From Glossina fuscipes (lineage: Eukaryota > Arthropoda > Insecta > Diptera > Glossinidae): DNA of 64,000 bases. Position numbers and translations under genes: made by a program. The stretch is from contig NW_023998455.1 in assembly GCF_014805625.2 (NCBI RefSeq), forward strand, positions 5,909,675 to 5,973,674, read 5' to 3'. Positions 49,717 through 63,253 of this stretch are shown one piece after another. The notes beneath the pieces are model-generated. The model saw only the letters and a list, made by a program, of their open reading frames with translations, ran no database searches and was not told the DNA's origin. The stretch's first letter is position 1. Each line of letters starts with the position of its first letter.

Positions 49717-52302
49717 ATGTCGCGCTACAGACTTGAAAAGTTTATCAGAAAAAAACTTTTAAATTTCATTAAACTCTCTCAACGGATAGTGCTATGGCCG
49801 TTGCTTTCGCTAGTGCTCATAAAAGTAGTGATTGCTGGTTGCCGCTACGAACCAAGTCGTGCATGTGAAGCCATTTGTCAGCCACAAAATACAACAAAAG
49901 TTGGACTCAGCAACTGTTATATACGTGCTTTAATTTTGTTACCAGATAATGGGACATATTTGGTTTCGTTGGAGCAAACGTTGGCAGTTCTCCAAGTGGC
50001 TGAAGAATATGTGCACAGAACTGAACTTCTACCGAACTATATAAAATTTAATTGGCTACCACAAGATGATAAATGCGAGGCTTCCTATGCTGTCTTCAAA
50101 GCCATGGATGGTATAACAAAAAATTGCGCTCATGTTATCTTCGGGCCAGTCTGTGATTATCCTTTAGGTAAACATTTCATGAAATTAAATAACTTATGCT
50201 TGCGCTTCCCTACTTTAGCACAGGCCAAAGAAGATTATTCGTAATGATTCACATCTATCTAATTGGTTAACAAAATAGATGCACCCCTGGCGACCATAGC
50301 ATGGATATCTTTTTTTCATATGTTTTCTTAGTTTAATTACTTGTGCGTGTTAAAATCATGAAAAAGTATATTCGTTAAGTAAGTTCGAGTTAAAAAGTTA
50401 TAAATCCATAATGCACATGATCATTACTCATTTCGGATCTACATCGTTCCCTTATGAAGTAAAGCAGCGATAAGCTAGCGGAGCGAAGAAGAAATCTAAT
50501 AGAACCCAGCATAATGTGCCCCGGCGATTATTCAGAGTTAATGAAAGGCTGTCCAGTAAGCGAGCATTCTCATTCTCAAGTGGGACAAGAATGTGATTAA
50601 TGGTATTCCCAAAGGCCTTAAGAAAGAGAACGAGAAGCAAATGTAGAAGAAGATATCAACTACCAAAGGACAGAGACGCATATTAAAATAAAGTGGAACG
50701 AGGTGGAATTAAGTAGGTCGAATAGGGCGGATAACCCAAGTTGTCAAGTCATACGCCCATTTTCTATCTAGAAGGTATCAACTACCAAAGCACAGAGAAG
50801 CATATTAATATAAAGTGGAACGAGGTGGAGTTAAATAGGTCGAATAGGGCGGATAACCCAAGCTGTCAAGTCATTCGTCCATTTTCTATCTAGAAGGTAT
50901 CAACTACCAAAGCACAGAGAAGCATATTAATATAAAGTGGAACGAGGTGGAGTTAAGTAGGTCGAATAGGGCGGATAACCCAAGCTGTCAAGTCATTCGC
51001 CCATTTTCTAAGAAGAATAAAACTAGTTGTGAGAGAAATACTGTGCAATTGCGTTGATTAGTAGATGCGAAAACATTGCCTATTTTTAGGATGCTTTCTA
51101 AGCTTTTTTATTTTGCATATTTACAGCCTCTGTAGCTCGCATCACGAAATATTTCAATAGTCACGGTACACCTTTAATATCGATCGGCGGTTCTACATAC
51201 GATTTTGAGCAAAAGAAGACCGACTGCGGGGACGAGTTCTATATGCTTTTACGTACTGGTCTGTTAAGTTTTGAAAGCATCTCAAAACTAACGATTTCAG
51301 TCATGAAAAGGTATTTATTTATATAGAAATAACTTAAAAATTATTTTTTTTTTGTTTACTTTTGCTCACTCTTTATACCCCCCCACCTGGTAGAAACAGA
51401 ACTAACTACTATCTGTCTATCAACTGTGTATCAAAGTGAATTAAGACACTGAGATTATCGAAATTTGTTTCCGATCTGTTAACATCTGTCTGGTTATTGA
51501 TTCGTTTATGCCCGAAAGCTTGAAAATGTTGGCTTAAATTAGTTTGTGGGCGCGATAAGTGTTACCATCGCATTTAGGTAATACATGCAAAATGTACGCA
51601 CTAAGTATGCAAAAATGATTTCTATCGATTTATCAATATGCGTAAAAGAAATATGTCGCCGGATGGCGGTGGGTGGTGTCTTCACCCGTCAACGCTAAAC
51701 TATCAATGAATGAATTTTTTGGCGACTTTTTTATATTTTCCGGCATTTGATATATCTATCCACCGATTATCGTGTATTATTTATAGAAAATTCGGAAAAT
51801 AACGCGATATTCAAGTAAATAGTATAACGATAAGGCTTTCACACCTAACAATATGGTTCCAATTCCCTAAGGCTACCTTAAAAAGGGCCAAAGATCAAGT
51901 AGCAGCTGATAGCAAGCAAGCTGAGGGAAAGGCAAACAATATCATTGTGTTTAACATAAAATTTATGATATGCAAAAAGTGAAGGTTCCAGTTTTGTATA
52001 TGTTTTCGTTTGTTACAAACTTTGAATATTCTCTTCGAAAATATATAACGAATCGCTCTGAAATGAACTCAAAAATGTATTTTGTTCATTTTGTTTTAGT
52101 TATAACTGGTCACGTTCAATACTGTTCTACGACCGTAACGGCCAACAACAGGTGTCTGGTTTGCATACATGTTTCCTTATGATGACGTCATTAGGTAAAC
52201 AAATGCGTAATGAAAACATGACATTTTCACAGCACGCGATATACGAGAGAGTGCAGAATCGTTCCGAGGAAATGAAGCGTGAAATTGGTAACAAAAATTC
52301 TG
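49717..52302 (+). CDS. Natriuretic-peptide-receptor-like protein, N-terminal ligand-binding region (3' partial)
   Basis: Exons 49717-50167, 51127-51310 and 52100-52302 join in phase (G|CC = Ala, AG|T = Ser) to give 279 codons, and the last ends in GTAAGT with one base carried over. The ANF-receptor ligand-binding family signature is clear: VIFGPVCDYPLASVARITKY across exons 1-2, then LISIGGSTYDFEQKK and CGDEFYMLLRTG, then YNWSRSILFYDRNGQQQ in exon 3. An N-terminal hydrophobic segment (about residues 24-40) after a basic stretch suggests a signal peptide or anchor. Cysteine spacing in the first 60 residues (CRYEPSRACEAICQ) fits an extracellular domain. It resembles the predicted Drosophila receptor CG14877 as I remember it. 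No kinase-homology or cyclase exon is in view, so whether it is a clearance-type receptor or a guanylate cyclase is undecided. Confidence 0.82.
50654..51012. repeat. Tandem repeat, three copies of a 122-bp unit
   Basis: Copies start at 50654, 50776 and 50898 with TATCAACTACCAAAG and run through GTGGAACGAGGTGG and AATAGGGCGGATAACCCAAG to CATTTTCTA. The copies differ by only a few substitutions, with copies 2 and 3 nearly identical. They lie inside the first intron of the receptor gene. Confidence 0.95.
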
Positions 52303-53999
52303 GTAAGTTTTTATTTTTTATTTTCTTTTTGAACATAAGAGGTTAAGTTTAACATAACAGAGTATGTTAGTGTCATTTGCTTTTACTTATAACGATACAT
52401 TTTATGATCTCGTTCAGAAAGCTTCTTCAAATAACTCATGTAAAAGCTTTTTGGTCTTATTCTTCTAGAAAAAATTGTTAAAAATTGAAAAATGTAAATG
52501 ATTTTTGTTTTTTTTTTTTTTTGCTTATTAAAAGTACAAGCGTAAGTAAAGTGAACGATCAGGTAATGCAATTAAAACGATATGAATAATTGATTTTTGA
52601 GTTTTAAAAGCGACAAGAACTACTGCTTAATAAAGCTTTTAAGACATACGCTTATTGAATATGGACAGAGAGGAAGGGCAGGTGAAAAGTAAATGCTTTA
52701 CAGAATAGCCGACCTGTTAAATCTCTTATGCTTTTGCCTCAATGCACGTGTTTCGTACGAAAGCTTTTTCAAAACAGAAACTTTTGAAACTTAAAAGCGA
52801 CAAAAACAAACATTTGCCGGCTTTCCTTGTGCACGATTTTAAACATTTACTTTTTTTGTTCTAATCAGCTTACATTAGTATTGGATAGCGTGGCGAACAT
52901 GAAAGATGTGAACTCAAGAAATTCCAAATTATCTCATAAAGAGTAACATTTTAAAGAACAATACATCTAACAAAAAAAAGGGAAAGAAGGAAAATGGGGA
53001 AATATTTAAATTTAACAACAATATATATATATATATAAATATATAAATATATATATAAAATAAATCTGATCTATTGCAAATGAAAAGGAATTATACAAAG
53101 TGAAGTCAAGAAGAAAATTGTAAGTGAAATTTTTAAATGAAGTGAAAATTAAAAATTAATACAATAAAAACTTTCTTATAAAATAAACAAAAAAATATTA
53201 AAAAAAAATCAAAGGAAATGAACTGACTATGATAAATAATTTAAAGAAAAGAACAATTTTGTATATAAAATTTGCATAATATTCCTAACCTCACTAAATC
53301 ATAATAAAGTAAAATTTCAAATTTTTATCAAACTTTACGGAAAAATTAAAAAAATAAATTTTTACATATACACGTATAGGTTTTCACACTTATCGACTAA
53401 ATTTAAAAACTCTAAAAATCATTACAAATCAAATTTTGAAAAGCAAAAACAAAAATAATATACAATCTTTTTAAATTTACTAACAATTTTCAAATTAAAC
53501 GAAAATCAAAATTAATTTGTTGTTGCAAAACCTAATCTCGAAATCAACCAGACAATAGGTGTAGTTGGGAAGAACCAACAAAAAAAAAGAAAGGAAAACC
53601 GCATAAGAATTTTTCTTCATTTTTCATTGATGCATTTCTTCATCGTCATGAACAATCGCTCCTTGAGTTTTACATATTTACAAATTTACTGCCTACCATT
53701 ATACAATGTTTCAAACATAAGTGGTATCTAAAGAATCATCGCATTGTGTGAAGTGGAATTTTAAACCTCTGTCTGTTTAAAAGAATAGGCCATGATCCAG
53801 ATCCTCTCGATTTTTCGCCTGTAAACTTTACTCAAATAACGCATGAGTAAGGTGACCTCTTTTACTTGCCGCTTATACGATATTCAACATTGCAAAGAGC
53901 ATCAGTCAAATCGGCTTACGCAACTGACCAAGATTTTGTAGTTGTTTTTCGTGATAGTCTTTGCTATGAAGTATTTTTCGTAAATGCCCAAGTATTTAT

Positions 54000-55020
54000 T
54001 ACGGCATCCTTCAATAGATGGTAGAACAGGCAGGGAGGTATTATTTGCGGCTTTTATACGCTAGCGACCTAAGTAGCTATCCATCAAGTCCACTCCTTCC
54101 ATGTGCATGTCATATTGTTGCACTACTTTTGGACAAGAGGTATCGATATTTTTCTTCTATCACTTATTATGTATTGTCCGCGAGTAGCGACCCAATACAA
54201 GTAGACAACAAAGTAGGAAACTTGTTGTCTTTTCATACCGTCGCTTTCCTCATAAGTTCCCCCTAGGAACGGTGGTAGTCTTTATTAAAGCAATTCTTTC
54301 CCGGGCGTCTAAAATTATGCAATCTTTCTTGTTGCGAATGGATGTCTTGTTTCGGTATATAGCGTCGCAGGGGGCAATTTACGAAAAACACTGTAATGGT
54401 TCCTCATTCTTGTTATCAATCTAGCTAATCGTAAGACGGCATTATTGACTTATCTGCTAATCTCTTTCTTTCCACTTCATATCCGGAATACACTACGAAA
54501 CTCTATGCTTAGTCCATGAGACTACATAAAACAAATAGCTTGTAGTCGAAACCGTGGGGTTTATTTGGCAAAAATGGTTTCAGGAAACGGCTTATTTTTG
54601 CTGAACACATTTGTGCATCTGCTCAGAGGCGTTCGCCTGTGAGAATAGAAGAAAATGTTCCACTTGGATGGGCTGTTACAGGTCTGATTTTGTGTAAGCG
54701 ATCATGATTCGGATAATTGCCCGGAAGATTTTCTTCATAATATATATAAAAAACTCCAATTAATACGATGATATAATTATTAAAAATGATTAGAAAAAAT
54801 AAAAATATAATAATAAATGTTTGACAAATAACTTGGGGATTGGTGATCTTAAGTAGGGTCGATTTTACATCCGCATGTATTTCTATATCACGGGAAAACT
54901 GCTCCTTTCTTGCATAATCAGTATCAGCACAAGCAAGAATAAAAATATTATTCGTTAGTCTTAGCTTGTTTCCTATCCTATATGTTCTCACCACTTTTTA
55001 TGCAAACAATGCCCACCAAA
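54000..55020 (-). pseudogene. Decayed piggyBac-type (PGBD-like) transposase
   Basis: The minus strand shows family blocks in order: an N-terminal stretch with TYRIGNKLRLTNNIF; PNHDRLHKIRPV and FSSIL; an in-frame TGA at 54623-54625; CSAKISRFLKPFLPNKPHG followed by DYKLFVLCS; a broken region with NNAVLRLARLI; then DTSCPKVVQQYD and MHMEGVDLMDSYLGR (54065-54144). The order matches DDE transposases of the piggyBac superfamily. Several stops and frameshifts make it inactive. No terminal inverted repeats or TTAA target sites were identified. It sits downstream of receptor exon 3, probably in an intron. Confidence 0.8.
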
Positions 55021-55499
55021 ATGAAATTATACTCAGATAAGGCGCCAACAATGAAAATAAACTGTCAGAGATTGTAATTGTGTTCGGAACCGATAAAATA
55101 ACTTTGGCGAAATTAAACTAACACTATGCAAACGTTGCTACATAAAGAGGTTAAGCATGCGATGCAAATCTGCATCACTATGCATATTAAGGGTTAAACA
55201 GGTGAGGAAATTATATTCGATCGCGACCAAATCATTTATACCCGACACGGTTATCCTGAAAAAGCCTAAAAAGGAAAAGAGCTACATGTCTATATTCAAA
55301 AATATGAGGAGATCGCGGCTGATTTGGAATATGTTGGTATATGTTGTACTTTATGAATAGCTACCAAAAAAAACACGGAAAACAAAGATGTTCATCGTAT
55401 TTGTTGCTCTGGCATGGGGGCGTTGTAGACTTATCCTACGATTGCGATTTAAGGCATTTTCAAAAGCAGCCTGCACGGAAGAACTTCATCAGCATCATA

Positions 55500-55670
55500 T
55501 TTGCTGATACAGGCGGATAAATGGACGGACGGACATGCTTAAAACGGATTCCCAATTTGAGACTGACGAAGAATGTATACACTCTGCGGAGTGTCTGAGA
55601 CGTTCTTTTGAGTCTGGCAAACGCCTCGGCAAAATGAGTACACCGCTGATCCCTCGGCGATGCTAGTTAA
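55500..55670. repeat. Dispersed repeat copy (GACGGACGGACA type)
   Basis: GACGGACGGACATGCTT is followed by a segment reading ACTGACGAAGAATGTATACA and then AAAATGAGTACACC. The same order recurs at 59.15-59.28 kb (GACGGATATGCTCACG, GCTGATCAAGAAGAAA, AAAATGAGTATACCCC). Confidence 0.6.
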
Positions 55671-56479
55671 AAAATGCTTATACACAATATATTTTCTTAA
55701 ATTCTTTAAATTCTTTAAGTTCAAATTTTCGAATTACTATCAAAGTGAATAATATTTTAAATTGAGTTGATATGTGAAGATGAAAGTGAACGAAACATTT
55801 TTTCATTTCCGTTTTCCGCCATTCAACAAACATTTCGTACATATTTACGTACACATATGGAATATTTAGACAAATGCAGACAGGAAATGTATAGCAAACA
55901 CATATATAGATGCAAAGAAAACAACAACAGAATCTATGTAACAACTATTTGCTGTTATCGACTTTATTACCGACAATCCCGATTTTATGATTGTCTGTCG
56001 CGTGTGTAAACAGTTAATTTTATTGATTTGCTTTCTGCGCTTCAGCATAAATAAGTATTTTAGAGTACTTCTGCTGACTAGCTACCACTACTACTACCAC
56101 TACTGCTTACATTATCGAAGAGAGTGCAAACTGATGTCGCATTGTAATAAAAACATGTTCTTGTACGTAGCGCAATAAAATATTGAATGAAAATTAGTTG
56201 AGTTTGTTTACATAAAAGGAAATGCGCTTACATTGGCTAACTCATAAAATATGCAAAATTTTCAACTTACTTAGCTATATTTGATCGTGGGGTTACCGTC
56301 TCCCAACACTGAAAGAATTCATTACCGAAATCCTTCGGAAAGCATTCTTTTTGAGAAAATTTGGAAATAATTGTCTCCATAGCTGCACTAAATATAAATG
56401 TTCTTAACTTGCGTAAAAAATAAATTCGACCATTTTTTTATAAAACAATTTACATATGTCAATGATGCCTATTTCGTCT

Positions 56480-57130
56480 TCTTATTATTATTATTATTAT
56501 TATTACGATTCTTTTTGATTATCCGATTCTTCCTACTCTTCTTTATTTTCTTCTAAATACTATTATTATTATTATTATTATTATTACTGTCATCACTATT
56601 TTTTTATTATCCTCTTCTTGTCATTCTTCTTGCTGTTGTTCTTCTTCTTATTATTATTATTATTATTACTATTATTATTACTACTATTGTAACTATTTTT
56701 TTTTCATTCTTCTTCTTATTATTATTAATATTGTTATTATTATTATTACTATTATTACCATTCTTTTTTTATCTTCTTTTTATGCTTCTTCTTGTGCGCT
56801 CTTCTTCTTATTATTCGTATCATTATTACCGTTATAATTATTACTTTTCTTTTTTATTATGTCGTCTTGCTGCTCTTCTTCATATTATTTTTTTTTTTGT
56901 TATCATCTCTTTGCCTCTGCATCTTATTATTATAACTATTACTATTTTGCATTATCTTCTTCTTATTTTTCTTCTTATTTATTCTTCTTCTTATTTATAT
57001 GATCACTATATTAATATTATTATTATTATTATTATTTTTCTCCTCTTTCTTATTCTTACCATTATTGTTACTCCTCTTCCTCTTCCTCTTCATCTTGTCT
57101 TCATTGTTCTTGTTGTTCTTGTTGTTCGTG
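56480..57130. repeat. Long TTA/TTC low-complexity tract
   Basis: About 650 bp of TTA, TTC and CTT units on the plus strand. It generates a 153-codon Leu/Tyr/Ile-rich frame that should not be taken as a gene. Confidence 0.9.
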
Positions 57131-58967
57131 TTGTTAATATTATGATTGTTGTTAGCCACGTAGAGAATGCATACCTCGGCTCACTCGCTTAAAACTCGTA
57201 TTAAGGAAAGCTAAACGCTAATCTGTCTCAAATCTTAGCTCGAATTGTCTTCTGTTCTGCGTTTAAAGCAATCCTGTAGGTGGGTAAAAAGTGCAACATG
57301 CTTTCATATAAAACGAAACATTTTTGCAATCGTCTTTGGAGAATCGGTTCATATTATTCTCATTATTTACGCGTTATATTTGTTATAACAAAACTATATT
57401 AGTGGCCATGAGAAATAAGTTTCATAAAAATTTCATTACCATTGCCAGCACAAGTCAGATAATATTTTGCTTTCGGGTTCTGCGAGTCGCTTAGAAGAGT
57501 AATTTTCAAAAGCTATTTTTTTCTTTTGTTTTTACATTTAATTAAAGAAAATTTACTTCACAATGAAGCAAAGGCATGTAAATGCAAAACAATACAACAT
57601 ACAACGACAACAATACATATATGTTCGCTGTGCAATCTCTTTGCAATTTAATGACTTCTGTGCTGCTCGCAAGTGCACTAGCACGTGCACGAGACAGGCC
57701 CTCTTATCAGCATAGATGACAAAATCTCATACAAAAAATGTGTCTTGAATACAAATGAAAATTTTCTACTCCAGATTTTTGTTATTGTTGCTCTGCCACG
57801 CTTGCGTTATTGAATTTTCGATAATATATATAAAAAAGAACATAAAAAACAGATTCGTTTAGATTTGAACAATAACATTAACTAAGTCTTGGCAAACATT
57901 TCTATTTTGTGATTTTGTGTTTTCCATGAACTTGGATACAGGTCGCTTGTCAAGTGCGTATGCAGAAGAAAAACCGCTTTTTTTCTCCTCTTTTTATATA
58001 TGTTACGAAAATTGCACATTTCCAAGCGATCTTTTAAGAAATCATGTTCTAATACTACTCTAAAACTAGAGATTCATGATGCCTGACCTAGTGACACAGC
58101 TGGGTTACTGGCGAAAAGGTTGAGGGACAATTCGCGTAACATTTCATTGGTAAAAAGGGATTATCATCTAAATATCGTAATGAAGTTTTGTTAGTGTAAA
58201 GGGAATATAAGCGAAGCGTTTGGTAAAATCAGTCGAGTCAAGCGTGTTGAGAATTGCAATATTAGAACCCACCGGATTACAAGAAGTCCCGTAAATGGAA
58301 TTTCCTGTAAGCAGTGTGTAAGTAGATCTTCCTAAGAGATGCAAATAAAGTCTTTGCTTTCACAACAGAAATCGTACAGATACGTAAAGTCGTAATAGGC
58401 CAGTTTACGTTACAATAAGGTACCCCTCTTTCATTGCGTCCTTAAAACACCGAAGCCCCTTAAAATGTGCATCGCATTTTTGAGACATAGTAGGCAAAAA
58501 TTTTCTTTTTTGCGTCATACGTGCGACTTCAAGCGACGTCGCTAGGCCAGGAAGACTGAGTTAGGAAACTGAATTTCGAATCTGCTCACGATTCATACTA
58601 AACTAAAGTCTTATCGGTAGTATCATAAGTTCTGAAATGTTGAAATGAAGGACTACTTCCAGAGCTGTCCACTTAATTGCAACCACTTGCAGAATGAAAA
58701 TGAAAATAAAGGTAAATACATCTATCTGCTCATACGGAACACAGATACCACGTGCACTTATCTATTTTGAAATTGGTATGTAAAGAAATGGACCACCTCG
58801 AGATTCTTGCGCTCATTAGACAAAGCGAGACCTCGGCCCAGTATCAGCTCATTACGCTAACCTTTCGCACCATCACATACTCGACTTTACCTTACCCTTA
58901 GCTTATTAAGTTTGCTAGTATATCCGTCCTTCCTTCATTCCGTTCCTTCCGTCCTTTTGACTATCAA

Positions 58968-59103
58968 CTTCAAGTTTGGCGGAAACATTGCAATTCCCTG
59001 TACGCAGGTTGGCATTGAAAATGGAGCAAATAGGTCGAACACACAATCTATGGGCGGGCCAACCTGAGTGCAAGAATTTTCAATGTTTCCGTTAAACTTG
59101 ACG
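58968..59103. repeat. Imperfect inverted repeat, 46-bp arms
   Basis: Arm 58968-59013 pairs with arm 59058-59103 around a 44-nt spacer. The arm ends are exact for GGAAACATTG and CAGGTTGGC with their complements. It lies within a dispersed-repeat copy. Confidence 0.8.
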
Positions 59104-62100
59104 TCGGTAGCTTCATTTTTCCGGCCAAGAGTATATTTGCAACATATACTATGCAGACGGATAAACACTTCAACAGACTGACGGATATGCTCACGTCGAT
59201 TTAGAATTTAACGCTGATCAAGAAGAAAATTTGTGGGGTCTCTGAGCGTTGCAAACATTTTGAGAAAATGAGTATACCCCTCATGCTTAGGTGATGGGCG
59301 TAATATGAAAGTGTACAACACAAGTGTAAATTGAAAATGTTTCTATGCTTTACGTAAAAAACATGTGCTGCTTTCCTTTTTAATAACAATAATATATCGA
59401 AGACACTATGTTCTGTGTCGGAGCGATTGTTTCGATGTTTATTAGTTTGCGTTTACATCAACGAATGATTTCAAGTAACGCCTGCACACAATTTATGGAC
59501 AGATGTTTGTTACATGGCAGCTTATAAAGAAGAGACATAAGGTTTTCCGTCTTTTCACTCTGTCTGTCTTCCTACCTCTCTGTCTGCTTCCCACTTTTTG
59601 TCTTTCTTTGCGTTAAATGGTGGCCTTGTTGACGCGTTTGCTTTCTTAACAAATTACTTACTTTGCACACATTACAGTAAAACAAAACAGTGAAACACAT
59701 TATGTGCACAGTTGTCTGAAACAAAAACACATCCTTTTACTTACATGCAACGTGATATGTGTTAAGTTGCCGCGTTTGATATGTGTTTTTGTTTTCTTTT
59801 TTTTCAATAACAAATTGTTTCGGTTATATTTACTTCGAGAATATTGATAAGTTGAAGTTACGTTAAGGAATTGTGGTTAAATGCATGCCTCTCTATGCGT
59901 CTGATATTTTAATAAGCTTTCCAACTCAATCTGATAAGTTTATTGAGAACAGTGTGATTTAGTTTCTATCGTTTTCCAAGACTGAATGCATTGAATAAAG
60001 TTAAAAAAAGCTTGCAGATGGCCTTAGCAGTCCAAGTGATTAATTCATCAATCAAATCGTGGCAGGTGCAGGAAACTATGCGCACTACGTACTATGTACG
60101 TAACTGTACATCAACATCCACAATGTAGGCTAAGAAAGCAACTAACTTGAATGGTAAAGTCAGCAAACTTCAAGACCAGAGCGACCATTCAGGGAGGGCA
60201 GTTTGTCATGAACAACTTGAACCCATCACTAAAGATGACATTTCAAAATGACGATTTTCTACTTATCCAAGATTTAATTGAAAATATGCTGCTCTTCCCT
60301 GCTATCCTAGTTTTGGAAATGTGCGGATCTTTCTTATGTTATGAAGGCCGAGAAAAATATGTATTTTTTTTTTTTTTTTGTGGATAATGCCTTTCCCGAA
60401 ATTCGATTCGGTTCGTGTTTGAAAATGCTCTACAGCAAGATTGGAAAAGTATTGGCTAACCATCCACAATCAACAACAATGTCTTACTCGATCTGTTCCG
60501 TTTATTTCTTTAATGATTTATATGACTGCTAAATAATCGATGGAAAACAGATCGAACAGTGCAACGAGTATGGGTAGGAGAAAAACTTTTAAACACATTT
60601 TTCGAACGCTAGTGAACTTAAATCAGTAAATCATTTACAATAATAGATTTCTCTGTTGTCCCTTTAAACACAATAATGTTTTCATTGTTTGACCCCAAAA
60701 GGGATAATGAATTTTTAATCCTTTTAGAAAATGACACCTTATTTACTAATGCTAGTAAAAGCTTTATTTAAGAAGTTACTTGCATGTACATATGTTAGAA
60801 TTGTGACATGAAAACAAAACTAGGAAAAGTTTTTTAATAATTTATGACTAGCATGCGTACAATGTAAAATAAATTGCATTTAATTTTTCCTTCGAAGCCT
60901 ATCAGTAAATAATTTTGCATTTTATATGTGAAAATTGAGATATTGAGATCAACTTTCTAACTAATGCTAAAGAGGACTTTTTTATTTAATAACAAAGTCA
61001 TGCTGCCTTAGCTTGAATGTCATAACACCTGAAAGATTGTAAAACAAAATTTGTAGCAAAAAAAAAAAAAAAAAAAAAATGTGTTTAATTAAATTTTTAA
61101 CATTTTCGGTAGAATGGAATTTTTCCCTTCAACATCAACTGATAAATGTTGTGTGTATTTTCATCCTTCGCTTTCCTCAAACGCTCATTTTACCTATAAA
61201 AGCTTAGTTTTTAACAACCTTGTGTTTTTTCTCTTGCTCTCAAGCAACTAAGAAACAAGTAAGAACAGTGTAATCGGCATAAATGAATCTTACATGTCTG
61301 CTATATGAAGTGAATAAATGAATGGTAGATAATTTTTTTTCCCAACCACGACATGGGCATAGATGTACGGAAGTCTTATCATATCTCAAGCATAAAAATA
61401 TTACACAGAGAGTAAATAGAAAATAAGTAAGAATGCATTAATCGAGCAAGGCCGACCATTGGACCATTTCGCTTAATTGATAAAAGTCCTCCATTGTCAC
61501 ATACCCAAATGTCAACGTGATCTAAGTCACTTGTCCCAGATTTTATCATTCTTCAGTTGTCATGAGAGTCCCTTTATGTGACGTGGTCTAAAAAATCGAG
61601 CTTTTCAGATTTAATAAGCTAGCGCGTGCCAAATTCAGTCACCTCTCTGATGCGTGATGGTAAAACACGATATGATCGAGTCGTTCCATTTCTAAAGAGT
61701 GTTAAGACTAAAATGGTAAAGCGAGGACCAATGAATGCCACTTGCCGATATAAGCTAAACTTTCCTCCCCAACCCAGCACATCGTACACGGAATTCGTAC
61801 ATATTTATCATACCACTAGGAATCCTACATAAGGCAACGTTCTTCACTTCATGAACGATAAAAGGCAAAGGTTAAAAATATTAAAAAAAAAAATAAAAAA
61901 AAATAAAAAAAGAAAATCAATCACCCACGCAACAGGATACGTATAGGATACAATATATAATAAAAGAGAATATGTTACGTGAAATGCTATAAAGAAACAA
62001 TCCGAGCCTTGTACAATAAACACTTTTTGGATGAAGTAATTGATATCATTAATAGTAGCCCCAGCGTTCATAAAAGGCTTGTAATTAGAAAAATGTAACG

Positions 62101-63253
62101 CCTCGGAAATTAAATTGCAACAGTTGCCGGTTAGATTATTAACTAATAAAGAGTGCATTATAGTTTATACCTCTGTTGTATCGAATATTAAGCGATCTTC
62201 AACATATCCTGCAAACACTAAATGATAAGCGATATTATTTCGTAAGTTATTGCACTTTAATTTGCAAGACATCTACTTACAATAAAAAATTCGGCTAAAG
62301 TCGAATATGGAGAGAGAATCGCTGGAGACGATTACTATACCAAAAGAAAGTTATCGCATTGCTCTGACATGAAATTTGTGAATATTATGCTCAAAATTTG
62401 TACCCAAATATTTAGTGGAAGTTAGTGGTCTCTTCGTGGAATTTTCTTTCCGTAATAAAAGGACACTTTTTCATTTTAAATCCTTTGTTATAAAAAAACT
62501 TTCTGATTTGTCCGTTGTGGGTAATTTGTTCGTGGAATTTTTGATCAAAGCATATCACTTTAAAACAAGTTTTACATTAAAAGAATATTTAATCGAAAAA
62601 ACGCCATTAGATGCTTAGTACAAATATAACAAATCCGCTTGCAGTAGAAGCAATGACTTTGAATGGTTGTTTATCAAGCTTAATGAAGCTATTGTTTAAA
62701 TCAACTGAATATCGTATAAGTTTTTATGTGATATAAAACAAACGTAAACACAATAGTGGGATGCAGCCCGCCATTAATTGCTCTACACCACTTCGTTTAA
62801 TACAGGAGGAAAAATGTGACCCGATACAAACCATTTTCATTAGCGTTCGTTCTGGGACCAGAGCAAGTCTCTGTACCAAATCTAATCAATATGTGTTAAA
62901 AACGGAGACATGTCGACAGATGGACTGACCAGCTCAGATCGATGCAAAAAGTGGTTCTAAGATGAATCTATGTCAAGTGCGTCCGGATGTTGGATATATT
63001 CGCACAAACTTAAAATACCCTTATACTAAAAGTGATGTGGTATATATGAGAACAAACAATAATATCGCTTAAAAAGTAGTAAGGAAAGTGCAGTCCATCA
63101 CGACGCATGGGAGCCTTACGATGATGTTTACCAATTGTAATGTAAATAACTTAAAACTCTACGTAGTATACGAGGTACGTGCAAAGAAAAAGGTGAAACT
63201 TCAAATTTCATGCGGTCTATGCATTTGAAATTCAAATTTTTTTTTTTTTCTGT
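59104..63253. other. Gene-free stretch near the right end
   Basis: Only short frames without recognised signatures occur. A dispersed-repeat copy lies at about 62.88-63.06 kb (CAGATGGACTGACC, then TTCGCACAAACTTAAAATACC, echoed at 34.69 kb). Confidence 0.5.

Larger units (their letters stand above)
55021..58967. other. Non-coding stretch downstream of the transposase relic
   Basis: It contains a dispersed-repeat copy near 55.50-55.67 kb (GACGGACGGACATGCTT, then CTGACGAAGAATGTATACAC) and the TTA/TTC tract at 56.48-57.13 kb. No receptor exon was recognised. Confidence 0.5.

Noticed and set aside
51820..51880. Possible RNA polymerase III B box (GGTTCCAATTCCC)
   Set aside because: No matching A box or cloverleaf around it.
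54623..54994. 123-codon frame as a gene in its own right
   Set aside because: It is only the N-terminal part of the decayed piggyBac-type transposase; family blocks continue past its stop.
56731..57192. 153-codon open frame on the plus strand
   Set aside because: It is produced by TTA/TTC/CTT simple sequence; the product is Leu/Ile/Tyr runs without domain structure.
60151..60387. 78-codon plus-strand frame
   Set aside because: No recognised motif; ends in a poly(T)-coded Phe run; likely chance.
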